DNA from: Chlorocebus sabaeus
Taxonomy: Eukaryota > Chordata > Mammalia > Primates > Cercopithecidae
Assembly (NCBI RefSeq): GCF_047675955.1
Contig: NC_132912.1
Coordinates: 22,914,500 to 22,978,499 of the forward strand
DNA length: 64,000 nucleotides
Direction of reading: 5' to 3'
Positions within the stretch are counted from its first letter, which is position 1; each line of letters starts with the position of its first letter. The position numbers were made by a program, and so were the translations under genes. Under the pieces are notes generated by a model. That model saw only the letters and a list, made by a program, of their open reading frames with translations, did no database searches and had not been told where the DNA came from. Positions 12,840 through 25,100 of the stretch are shown here, one piece after another.

Positions 12840-13035
12840 GTTAATTTACTGTTAGAGATTTATCCTAAAGAAATAGTTGGGGATATGGATGAAAATTTTA
12901 TGTTCAAGGACGTTCTTTGCAGCCCTGTCTATATTTGCAGAAAATTAGAAACAAATTTCAATAATCAGAGACTGGCTAGATAGCTAATGGATTTTAAAAT
13001 ATTTGAAATGGCATGTTACGCTAATCCACTGGAGA
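12840..13035 (+). mobile_element. Ancient L1 3'-end fragment in intron 1
   Basis: ATCCTAAAGAAATAGTTGGG and the following AAGGACGTTCTTTGCAGCCC pattern match the degenerate end of L1 ORF2 (the segment after the cysteine-rich region). Weak but coherent. Confidence 0.5.
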
Positions 13036-13181
13036 TGACTGAAGAAACGAAGGGAAACTGAGACTTCATGAGTTTGTTAATTTAAGAATTTAGTAGGAAT
13101 ATGAACCCAGGAAGGGAAGGTGAAAGTAGGGGATAGAAATTCAGACAGAGATGTTAAAATTGCTTTAGAAAAACACACAAA

Positions 13182-13495
13182 GCCGGGCACAGTGGCTCAC
13201 GCCTGTAACCCCAGCACTTTGAGAGGCTGAGACAGGTGGATCGCCTGAAGTCAGGAGTTTGAGACCAACCTGGTTAATGTGGGGAAACCCGTCTCTACTG
13301 AAAATACAAAAATTAGCTGGGCGTGGTGGCAAGTGTCTGTAATCCCAGCTACTCAGGAGGCTGAGGCAGAAGAATCACCTAAACCTGGGAGGCGAAGGTT
13401 GCAGTGAGCTGAGATCAGGCCACTCTCCAGCCTGGGCAACAGAGTGAGACTCTGTCTCAAAAGAAAAAAGAAAAAGAAAAAATAAAAGAAAAGAA
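13182..13495 (+). mobile_element. AluS-like, full length, sense
   Basis: Head GCCGGGCACAGTGGCTCACG, complete dimer, tail of mixed A/G (AAAAGAAAAAAGAAAAAG). It lies in ARMC3 intron 1. Confidence 0.92.
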
Positions 13496-13696
13496 ATAGT
13501 ATTGATCTCTCTGAGCTTATCTTTAGGTGATTTTTATTTTATTCATTGTGCCCTTGTTTTCCAAATTCTCCACAGTGAAATGTATTACCCTCGTAAGGAT
13601 CATCTCCGTAGCTCATTGCCACTGGCCTATGTCAGCTGTTCAGTCTCTCCTCCATTAACTATCATACCCAGTATGGTGATAAAACACATAGGCTTT

Positions 13697-13993
13697 TTTC
13701 TGGGGGGGAGACAGAGTCTCACTCTGTCACCCAGGCTGGAGTGCAATGGTGTGATCTCAGCTCATTGCAACCTCCGCCTCCCGGCCTCAAGTGTTTCTCC
13801 TGCCTCAGCCTCCCCAGTAGCTGGGACTACAGGCACATGCCACTGCCACTCCAGGGTAATTTTTGTATGTTTAGTAGAGACAGGGTTTTGCCATGTTGTC
13901 CAGGCTGGTCTTGAACTCCTGACCTCAAGTGATCCACTCGCCTCAGCCTCCCAAAGTGCTGGGATTACAGGAGTGAGCCACCATGCCAGGTCA
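13697..13993 (-). mobile_element. AluS-like, antisense
   Basis: A short T/G run and GAGACAGAGTCTCACTCTGT, then a complete antisense dimer ending GAGCCACCATGCCAGGTCAT. A GATAAAAC motif on each side (near 13678 and 13994) suggests a target duplication. Confidence 0.92.
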
Positions 13994-15024
13994 TGATAAA
14001 ACAACTTCATTCTCTAGTTTAGGAGACATTGTATCATTGCAATACTGTCTGTGTAAGCTCTTCTAACCTCTGCACTATGCAATTGCTCAAAAACACTATC
14101 TCGAAGTAGGAAAAATTAGTTCCTACGTGAAAATCAGATGATTTAAAACAACTTTATGCAGGTGTAATTTAATTGCTTCCTGAATATTATTCATAAGCAA
14201 TTCTTTTATAAATCAAAGGCTGCTCTGTCTTGGAACTGGTTATAGAGTGCTATAAACTCTTTTTTTTTTCCCAGAGATTAACTGTAGGATAGATTCTCAT
14301 TTGCCCAGAATAGTTTCTGCATGTCTGCCTGAAATATTATAGGCACAAGGTCTAGGGCCTGTTCACTTTTCAAGCACCTAAGGAAGATGTTTGAGATTTG
14401 GAAAAAAATGCTTATACTGACTCTAAAATATGAAAAGAGAACTGAAAAATTAAGGTTAATTAAATGTTTTATTAATATAAATGTTTTATTACATTTGAAA
14501 ACAATTTTCTCATTTTACAAGAATTTCCAGGTGTATGTACTGTTTGCTGAGTAATTTTGAATACAAATTTCAAAAGTTTTTATGATGCAAATGACATTTA
14601 ATGGGCGATGCAGGCACATTTTAATATTTTAGTATATTGGCTATAGTGTGAATAAGCTTGCACAGATCCTCAAAAATCTTAAAAGTAGTGTGGTCTGAAG
14701 TTAGAGACCTGGAATAGATGCCTTTCAGAAGCATCTAGGAGTTTCTATGAAGACGTGGCTTTTTAATGTATGTGATAAATTCTGGTGTCTTTAATGCTAG
14801 GGGTTGCTTTTGATCCTTGACATGCAATTTGAGCTAACCCTGACACTGTAGATTCTCCCCAAGGATTTTCTACTTCCTAGGATTTCTACTGAGACTATAG
14901 TAATTTCCTTAAGGCTACGATATACCATTTAAGATGGCTCTGATGCCGAACATAATTCCACAAACTCTCATTGAAGAAAACTAGATAGATTTCCTGGGTT
15001 ATTCTAATAGACATTAACATCTTG
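13994..15024. other. ARMC3 intron 1, unique sequence
   Basis: AT-rich intronic DNA. I recognise no exon, RNA gene or clear repeat. Confidence 0.5.
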
Positions 15025-15331
15025 AAAAAAAATTTTTTTTTTTTTTTTGAGACAGAGTCTCACTCTGTTGCCCAGGCTGGAGTGCGGTGGCACGATCTCG
15101 GCTCACGGCAGCCTCCACCGCCCAGGTTCAAGTGATTCTTATGCCTCAGCCTCCTGAGTAGCTGGGACTACAAGGCACATGCCACCACACCCAGCTGATT
15201 TTTGTACTTTTAGTAGAGACAGGATTTCACTATGTTGGCCAGGATGGTCTCAAACTCCTGACCTCATGACCCACCCACCTCAGCCTCCCAAAGAGCTGGG
15301 ATTTACAGGTGTGAGCCACCCGCCCGGCCTG
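15025..15331 (-). mobile_element. AluS-like, antisense
   Basis: A run of T, then GAGACAGAGTCTCACTCTGT and a full antisense dimer ending GTGAGCCACCCGCCCGGCC near 15329. Confidence 0.92.
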
Positions 15332-16099
15332 AAAAGTTCTTTGAACCCTGGCTGGGTTACTCCTCTGTGGTATGTTAACTAAGAATAAATCCCATTCCTT
15401 TCACTTTTTCCACACAGACATGGACACATGAGGACAAGTAGAAAGGAAGTAACCTCAGTTTTCCCAGGATGTATCTCTTCAGATTTTTTTATTGCTTTTT
15501 TACTGAGCTGTGGATTATATGAGAGAAAACTTTTTATTATCCAGGGAAAGGACAAAAATGTTGATTCAGATCTGGTAGATTTTGTATACCATTTATAAGA
15601 TCTTTACTCCTAGGAAAAATGGAGTTAATGAGGTTTATAAATATCAAATGCCGATTATGTACCAGACACTGTTGTAGGTGTTTGGGATACATCAGTAAAA
15701 GAAAATAGACAAAAACCTCTGCCTTGTGGCACAAACACTCTTGCAGGTCTCAAAAGTAACTTGATGGGCTTAGTCTCTTAGGCCCATCATAAGCAAGCTA
15801 TAAAAAAGCTAAATGATTTCTTGTTATTTAACTTATGCCACTAATATATTCACCTCGTTTCTAAACTGAAAGCCAGGCCTAACGCTCAATGATCTTATCA
15901 ATAAGTTCCTTAAAATTGCAGAGTTTGAAATTGGGATGTAGGTGACATATTTGTATATATGTGATAATTTCTACACGTATTGCATTGTGTTTTAGGAGGT
16001 AAAAATTTAAAGGAGAAAAGAAACCTCCTGTCAAGGGCACAGGTAATTGAGAAATGTATGTGCAAATGTCACTTTAACATATATTGCATCTTTTTCCAG
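15332..16099. other. End of ARMC3 intron 1
   Basis: Mostly unassigned. 15645-15720 resembles an old L2/MIR-class phrase (TACCAGACACTGTTGTAGGT). It ends with the exon 2 polypyrimidine tract and AG. Confidence 0.5.
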
Positions 16100-16148
16100 G
16101 ATGGGTAAAAAGATAAAGAAGGAAGTAGAGCCTCCTCCTAAGGATGTG
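16100..16148 (+). CDS. ARMC3: ARMC3 exon 2 (start codon; residues 1-16)
   Basis: The acceptor is TTTTTCCAG at 16091-16099, followed by one G and then the ATG at 16101. The exon encodes MGKKIKKEVEPPPKDV and ends in phase 0 at a good donor (GTG|GTAAGT, 16149). The GG before and G after the ATG give a fair Kozak context (GGATGG). The MGKK start, rich in Lys and Pro, is the known ARMC3 N-terminus. A glycine at position 2 raises the possibility of N-myristoylation, but this is only suggestive. Confidence 0.95.
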
Positions 16149-19100
16149 GTAAGTTTCTGATTTGAATATTAGTAGCACTTTAACAACCAGTTATAAAAAT
16201 AAATTGTTCACACAGTTTGGCATGTACCAGTATATACATGAATACGCGATGGCAGAAGTCCAAAGTCTGACTAATGATAACATTAGTCAGAGAAATCTAA
16301 CATTATATAAACAAACATTTACAACATTGTCATTATATAATTAGCACAATTAGAGAGTAATTATTAGCTTTTCTAGTATGTAGATGGCAGGTTTATAGCC
16401 TAGTTAATGAATAAATAGTTTGGGTTGTTCTTTTAAATACTTACCATTTACATTTGCCAGCCTCTCATTTATGTTAATTAATGAAGTGAATTTTCAAAAA
16501 TAACTGGAAGTTCTGCGATAGCTATTAGATATGTGTATAAGGTTGTCTGGTGATGACCATTGCACATGAGAAGTCCCTATCCTTTCCAGTTCTATCGAGC
16601 GACTAGTCTGGAATCCTCATCTTTATTCCAAATGCTAATTCATTCCCCACTAAAAGTTCTTCTCTCCCTTTAAAAACAGGATTTTATCTTATCTCTTTAA
16701 AGTTTATCAATTATTGAAAGGTTGTGTTAAAAGTGAAAAATGACCTTTGATAATTTTCAGTTTAGAAACTTATTTTGAAACGGACATTTGGTGTGATTTC
16801 CTTCAGATAAAACAGGATTAGAAAAGAAATGAGTGAGTCCACAGACTCACAGAAATTTCAAATTTGAAGGAAACTGGGCTAATGGCAGAAGTGTGCCCCC
16901 AGCCTTGAGAGCGTTGTGGTTAAGACCCTGGGGGCCTTGAGCCAGCTCTGCCTCTTGCCAACTGTGTTATTGTGGCCAATTTGCCAAATTTGGCCAAGTT
17001 ATTTGTTTTTTTTTTTTTTTTTTAAATAGCTCCAAAATGGGAATCGTAATATCCAACTCATTCCTGTTGTTGTATGATTTAAAACAGAATAAGTTACATA
17101 AAGGTCTTAGTGCCTGGCACATAGCACTTGGAAAATAAGATCTATTATCATGAGAATCCTCTGGACTCTGCTTCCGAGACACACACACACACACACACAC
17201 ACGCGCGCGCGCCCCTGTGCAATCCTCTAGGTATGATACTTCAATACACAGTTGGGAACAAAATCTACAGAAGTGCCTGTCTTCCTGGGTCCAGGAAGCC
17301 TTTGCAGGGGTAGGCATTGTGATCTCATGATATTTCATCATTCTGGCTGCTTCTCTTAGGACACATTCCTAAAATGTTGCAGATTCTCTTATTTTTTTCA
17401 TCGCATCCAAGGTTTGTATTACCCCTCTTTTTGCTACCAAATAGCATTATTGGCATATTATTAGCAAAAACATATTCTGATTAAAATTAGAATTACGGGA
17501 CTAATAAACAATAGATGTATGTGTCCAACACACTTTCTATAACTTCATAATGTCTTGCTGATATCCTCCTCTGGACTCCAATCCTTGGGGACACAATGGA
17601 GAACCTGAGAAACACAGTCCTAGTGGTTAACAAAATAGAGCTCTTGCTCCCTCAGCTCCCAACAGCCTTGGAGGTAGCCAGTGGCGGGTGTAACATTGAC
17701 CAATGGTCCTTACTTTTCCTTGTCTTTCCCAGGGGACTTTCACCCTTCTACTCTGACTGTAAAACTGACAGAGTGTTGGGAGGCCCGGGCGGATCACGAG
17801 GTCAGGAGATCGAGACCATCCTGGCTAATGCAGTGAAAACCCATTCCACTAAAAATACAAAAAATTAGCCGGGCGTGGTGGCGGGTGCCTGTAGTCCCAG
17901 CTACTCAGAAGGCTAAGGCAGGAGAATGGCATGAACCTGGGAGGCGGAGCTTGCAGTGAGCCGAGAGCCCGACACTGCACTGCAGCCTGGGCGACAGAGC
18001 AAGACTCCATCTCAAAAAACAAACAAACAAACAAAAACTGACAGAGTGGTATTAAAATAATATATAAGCCCTTTTCTACAGTATTTGTTCTCATACTTCA
18101 AAGCAGTATGCCACAATTTACAGTATCTTAACCTGGAACTTGTTCCAGAATATACCTCTAAAGTCAATAAAGATTTCTTCTATACATTGTAAATGAAAAC
18201 CACATTTAAAGAGGAATATAACTACTTAAGAAAATAAACTTTTCTCTGTCAACTAATGGTAATTTGCTTCTTATATGTTTCCTAGATATATTATTTCCAA
18301 AGACTTTAATTTTTATCAGGCTTTCCTCTACAGGTTAAAATGAGTAATAAAGACAGCAAGAAAAGTGTTGGCAATAGGATTAAAACAAAAAGCTCCCTTT
18401 GCTTTTCTTAATATTCTCATTTGTAGTAACATTAATATGTGCATATATGGTACTGATTTACATCTTCTTCTCATGAAAGAGACACTAACAAAGAAGATGC
18501 CTACATATGGAAAAGATATAGCTTGATCAACCAATACAACTATATTCTTCCTTTCCAAATCATTTTCATATCTGGCCAAAAGGCTGTTTGTGATGCTTTA
18601 ATAAAAGGAAAATTTACGGTGGAATATTGCATAAAAGAATTCCTAACAGAAATGACTCTACTAGGCATGATTTAGTATAAGGCAAGATATCCAGTGACTA
18701 AGAGTACAGGCTCTAGGGCTATCCCACCTGAGTTTGGGTCTTTACTCCATTATCCACTTCTGCCCATCTATGAACTTGGGTGAACTTTCTCACCTCTGTG
18801 CACCACAGTGAGGATGTGACACTGCTTAATTCATAGGAAGACCCACTCACATCGGTGAAGTAAGGTTAGATAAATGTAAGATGCTTAGAACAGTGCCTGG
18901 CATTAGGTAAGAGCTTGGTAGATGTTGTTATTAACGACGTAGTCGAGGGTGCTGTTCATCATTCTACAGAACTGAACAAGTTTGTATGAACTGTCAAAGG
19001 AGACAGGGAAGTCAGGGATGAAGCATGGAAGACCAGCTGGCCACTGAAGTCCCCTGAGGCCTGGTGTGTGGCCATCATAATTTATGGTCAGATCTTTGAG

Positions 19101-22100
19101 TTTGCAAGCATGGAAATTGTAGTCTTTTAATATTTCAGAGGTGATTGAGCTTCAGTGGATAAAGCCACAAGATCTAAACTCCCAAGAGACGATGACCTGG
19201 CCCTGGAACCATAATGATTAAGTATCAAGTTAACTGAATATTTATGCTAATGAGTCAGGACTTTCTTTCCTTAGTTAAATGCACACAGGAAGCTAAGCAG
19301 GGTGAGTATAGAATCACAGCAATGGAAAATAGTAGAACATGCCCCCTCAGCCGCACAACCAAATCCAATTCCTGGGAAGAGGGTAGGTCTCCTGGGTTTT
19401 CCTGGGCCTCCTTCATCAATCTCAGAACTCAACCTTTCATTCTTTGTCATAGACTGACAACAGTACTGTGGACTTTAAAAGATAAATAAATAAATGGCCT
19501 GTGCCTGCCCTATTGGGCAGCACAGAATCAGAACATTTTTATCATTGAAAGCCTATTGGACAGCACTATTCTAGATAGTATTATTCCTTAACAGAGACAT
19601 AAAAATATTCTAGAAGCCTATGGCCACTCAAATTGACTGGGCTTAAAATTCAAAGTTTAGCCAGAATGTTTCCATTTATTTTCATTCTTCTTGTAAATAA
19701 TTTTATCATTTATTTTGCTATGTAAAGAAGTTGTACGACTTCTTTTCCCATCTTTCTCCCTTCTCACAGTTAAACACTATGAATCAATAAAAAATATAAA
19801 TTCATAAACAATATACATATATAAAACCATATAGATAATTTTCAGCTTGCTCATCTTACTCTAAAAGTTTGCTACTTTGATCAGGTTATAAAGCAAACTA
19901 AAAGCTATTTTAGCCACTTTCATTTTAATCTTTAGACATTTTAGCAAATTTTTACTGATGTCCAGATATTCTCTACTGAAAGTTCCTATTAGATGAATGC
20001 TGTCTACCTCCTCCTGTTTATCTATCTCTCTTTCCCTATATAATTAGTGCCTCATGATCTGGGACCACTGCTGTTGTAAACACATTGAAATTGAAATTTT
20101 AAAAGCCTTTTATTTGTACTTATTGGCACCGTAAAAATCACTCAACTGTGATGATCTCTCTATTTTCACTGAGGTCATCTTTGTAATTTTGTATTTTTTT
20201 TAGACCTGTGCCAATACTACAACCACTAGGCACATGTGGTTATTAAAATGTGAACTTATAATGATTAAAATTATTAATTTTAAAGGCCAGGTGCAGTGGG
20301 TCACATCTGTAATCTCAGCACTTTGGGAGGCTGAGGCGGGAGGATCGCTTGAAGCCAGGAGTTCAAGATCAGTCTGGGAAAAATAGCAAGACTCTGTCTC
20401 TATCTTTTTAAAAAGAAGTTAAAAATTCAGATTTTCAGTCACGTTAGTTACGTTTCAAATGCTAAAGAATAAAGAACCGCTTGTGACCTGTGACTACCAT
20501 ATTGGGTAGCACAAAATCAGAACATTTTCATTGCTGAAGTACTATGGGACAGCACTATTCTAGACAGTATTATTCCTTAACAGAGACATAAAAATATGTC
20601 TAGAAGCCTATGGCCACTCTAATTGACTGGGCTGAAAATTCAAAACTTAGCCAAAATGCTTCCATTTTCTTTCATTCTCTTTGTAAATAATTTTGTTTTA
20701 TCATTTATTTTTGCAAAGAGTGTGAAATTATAGTTTCTCAACAAGCTTGTTGGTGACTGTGACTTTCTTATGGGAAAGCAGATGGGATATGTAATGGCAG
20801 CACAGTATTATTTATTTAGTCCCGTGGCACTCTGTTATCACTATCATTTTATTCTCAGTGCCCTTTTTAATAAAAAATTACTATAATGGTGCAGGCTCTG
20901 TAGGAGAAACAAGTGTCATTCCAAGTTTCTCTACTCTCTGCCAAACATTGGTATTTCTTCTTCTTTGTCAGCCCATTGGATGGCAACTCTTATAGTCTCA
21001 AGCTTCCCTTTAAGCTTCTCATCCCCCATATTATCTTTTTCTTCTTTTTCTTTTTCTTTTTTTTTTCTTTTTTTGGAGACAGGGTCTTGCTCTGTCTCCC
21101 AGGCTGGAGTGCAATGGCACAATATGGCTCACTGCAGCCTCCACCTCCCAGGCTCAAGAGATCCTCCCTGCTCAGCCTCTTGAGTAGCTGGGACTAAAGG
21201 CACACACCACTATACCCGGCTAATTTTTGTATGTTTTGTAGAGACAGGGTCTCACTCTGTTGCCCAGGCTGGTCTCAAACTCCTGGGCTCAAGAGATCTT
21301 CCCACCTCGGCCTCCCAAAGTGCTGGGATTACAAGCATGACTCACTGCACCTGGTCTTTAAAAGTAATTTTAATTATTATAGAATCGCATTTAAATAACC
21401 ACATGTGACTATTACATGATATTTACTAAAGCTTATGTTTAAATGTATTTTCGTGTACTCTACCTACTCCTCTGAGACTTGTTTTTCTATGGCGATCATG
21501 ACATACCTGTGCTTAACCATTGTATCCTTATTCACATGCTTATATAATCAGCTTGAAAAATATAGAAACATGAGAGGTCTCTGGGATGAAAGTTCCAAGA
21601 GGGAAGGGAAATCTGTTTTGGATGTGGGTTGGTAGAGAAGATGGCCAGCTGGGACACGAGGGAAGGTGCCGTAAGTGGTGAAGACGATCTAAGGCTGTGG
21701 TTTTTAGGAGTTTGCGGGGCAATCAAGGAGCCTTTTGGAGGTAGGTTGGGAACTGTGGACCCTCCTCCCTCTGAAATGTATTCCAAGTGTTTTACATGTA
21801 ATTTCACATAGAGAATGTACCGCCAAAGCCTACTGATAGCCCCATGGACCTCAGATTCAGAGCCCTCTCTCCTGACATCAGCAAACAGTACACAGTTAAG
21901 GCACTTTAAGGTCACAAGAATAGAAAAAGTTTCCAGGGGCACTTTAATACATTCCTTTACAGACATTTTCCAAGTACTTCCATCTTCCAGGTATTGTCCA
22001 TAGGTGATGGAGACAGAGAAACAGCATGGTCCTTTGCCTGAAGAAATGTATTTATTTGCTGAACAAATATAGAGTGCCTACCATATGCAAGCATTCTTCC

Positions 22101-25100
22101 ACATCCTGGGCATAAAGATGGGGAGAAAGGAAAGTTCAGGCCCCAAGGCAGCTTATATTATAGTGGGAGAAACAGTCAATTAATAACAATATAATTCAGG
22201 TAGTGAGACAATGAATGAAGAAAAATAAAGTCGGATATGGTAAGGAGTGTGATGGGGCCTCTTTAAATAGAATCTTGGTCAGGGCAGGCCTTCTTGGTGG
22301 GATCTCAACCAAAACACACTTAAATGAAACGAGGGGGTATTCTGTGCAAATATCTGGGAGGGGACCCCAGCCAGACCACACTGCCTTATGCAGTGTGTTT
22401 GAGGAATGCCAGGAAGGTTAGTGTGGCAGGAGATTAGTGAGCAAGGTGTAGGAGGGGGTCACAAAGATGGCGAGATGGTGACGACCATGTAGGACATTAG
22501 GCTATGTTAAGCAAGTTGGATTTTTTCCTAATGTGCACAAAGGAGAATTCATTGGAATGTGACAAAGAGAGGAGTAGTGACATCTGATTTGTATTTAAAA
22601 TGAAAAATAAGATTGTTCTAGCTACAATGTGGGAGAAACATGAAAACTGGAAGAGCAGCTTGGAAGTTGTTACAAGTCAGATTGGATATGTGCAGTTAAG
22701 ATCTAATGGCAGCTCGGACCCAGGAAGTCGCCATGAAGAAGATGAGATGTGGCCAGAGTGAGGAGGAGCTTTGAAGGTCGAGCTGGCAGGATGTGCTGAT
22801 GGGTAGGACGTGGAATGTGAGAAGGGGACAAGTTGAAAAATCAAGCCTGAGCAACGGAGCGAATGGAAGTACAATATACTGAAGCAGACATGTAAATCAA
22901 AGACATAATGCAGTGTGTTAAACTCAGAAAAATAACAGCTGTGGAAGAAGAGAAAGAAAAGCAAGCAGGCAAGCCCAGTCATCCAAGGAATTTCAACCCC
23001 CAAACCACCATGAATAAAAACAATAAAAAGAGAGATGGAGGCCTGACAATTAAATACACCCTAACTCTCTATAGTTTCAAGTATTATTGTATTATTTTCT
23101 TTAGAAATGAAATAAAACTCTCAAGAAGTCCTGGGTGACATGGTGCTCCCACATGGTGGCTTTAGTGAGAACTATTTTGGTAAGTTAATGAGGGTGAAAG
23201 TCAGATTGGATATGTGCAGCAAGGAGTGAGAGTGAGACAAGTAAATATTCGTAAGGTTTTTGATTGTGAAAGACAAGGATGTGTAATGTGGTATATGGAG
23301 GATGATTACTATCTAAGGAAAGTTGGTTTTTATTTTAAAATAAAAGAGTTTCAAGAAATCAGAGTTCAGGGAGGATAAGGTGGCTGCAGTTTGCAGGGTA
23401 GAGTACCAAAAAGAACAGACCAACATACCGCAATAGCTCCAGAAATCCGGTTAATGGTCCTGTGGATTCTCTGAATTCTAATTTGTATGGGATGAAACTC
23501 CACATGGCGAAGGACATGCATGAACAACTCTCAGGGTGCTATAAGTCACATCCTTTCTAGAGCTCGCACCAGTCTGGGAAGCACGTAATTTGCTTGGAAG
23601 GTATGGAGGGTCTTACTGAATACCTGGGGCATTGAGAAGAGTCCCCAGAAAAGTCATGCCTTAATAGTCGTGTGGCTAAACCCAGCCCCACAGTAAAGGT
23701 TTCTCTAGTCCTGCCCTACCTAATAAAGCTTAAAGACAGGCTTTAAGTAGATTAACCTGATCCATAAGTAAAACAACTGCCTGCCAGAACAAACTTCAAT
23801 ATACTTTAAGGAACACTTCTCCTCCCCCAGCCCCCAAAAGAATCTAGATGCTCAGTTACATAATTTTCACAACGCCCAGTATCCAATATAAAATTATTAG
23901 GTATGCAAAAAAGGAAAATGTGACCTATAACCAGGAGAAAATCAGTTAATAAGCCAACAGAGGAGGTAAAATGGGATACTAAAAAATACCAAATTAACTG
24001 AGAAAAGGCAGGATAAAAGGAACAGGGAGCAAATGTGACAAAGTGAAAACAAATAGCAAGGTGATCAATTAAAACCCAACCATATCAATAACCACATTGG
24101 ATATAAATAATCTAATATTCCAATAAAAAGTGATTGTCCAACTGAGTAAAAAAGCAAGACTCAACTCTAACCTGTCTATAAGAATCCTCCTTTACGTATA
24201 AAGGTACACATAAAAATAAAAACATAATAAAAGATATATACCATGCAAACACTAATCATAAGAAATCTGGAGCACCTATGTTAATACCAAATGAAATATA
24301 TTACAATTGCAGGACAAAGAATATTACCTGAGAAAAAGATGGACATTTTATAATGATACAAAGGTTTATTTTTCTAATGGTCCTAAGTGTTATTCACCTA
24401 ATAACACAAGTTTAAGATACATGATGGCAAAAAAGGCTATGTGATGGCATAAGAAACAATGAAATACTTAGACATTTGTTTAACAAAATAAAATAAATAC
24501 CTATATGCTGAAAACTGTGAAACATTCCTGAGACAAATTAAGACCTAAATAACTGAAGAGATAAAAGTACTATGTTGGATACAGATACATTGCTGATGGG
24601 AATGCAAATGGTAGAACTACTTTGGAAAACTAAATTGTATTTTTTTCTTTTTTGAGACAGGGTCTCACTCTGTTGCCCAGGCTGGAATGCAGTGGTATGA
24701 TTGTAGTTCACTGCAGACTTGAACTCCTGGGTCAAGCAATCCTCCCACTTCAGCCTCCCAAGTAGCTAGGACTACAGGTGCGCGCCACCACACCTGGCTA
24801 ATTTTTAAACTTTTTGTAGAGATAGGGTCTCACTATGTTGCCCAGGCTGGTCTTGAACTCTTGGCCTCAAGTGATTCTCCCGCCTCAGCCTCCCAAAGTG
24901 CTGGGATTACAGCCATGAGCTGCAGTGCCCCAAAATTATATTTTTTTACAAAGTTAAACATGCACTTGCCAGACAAGCCAGAAATTTTACTTCTAGGCAT
25001 TTGCTCAAGAGAAATGAAAACATTTGTCCATAAGAAGACTTGTATAAAAATGTGCACGGCAGCTTTTATACATAATGGCTCCAACCTGAAACAACCCAGA

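Noticed and set aside
16162..16344. 60-codon frame directly after exon 2 considered as an alternative ARMC3 exon
   Set aside because: No splice sites bound it and it does not resemble the protein; exon 2 joins exon 3 in frame without it.
21532..21966. 144-codon - strand frame in intron 2
   Set aside because: No recognisable domain, overlaps other short frames, no splice or conservation evidence available.
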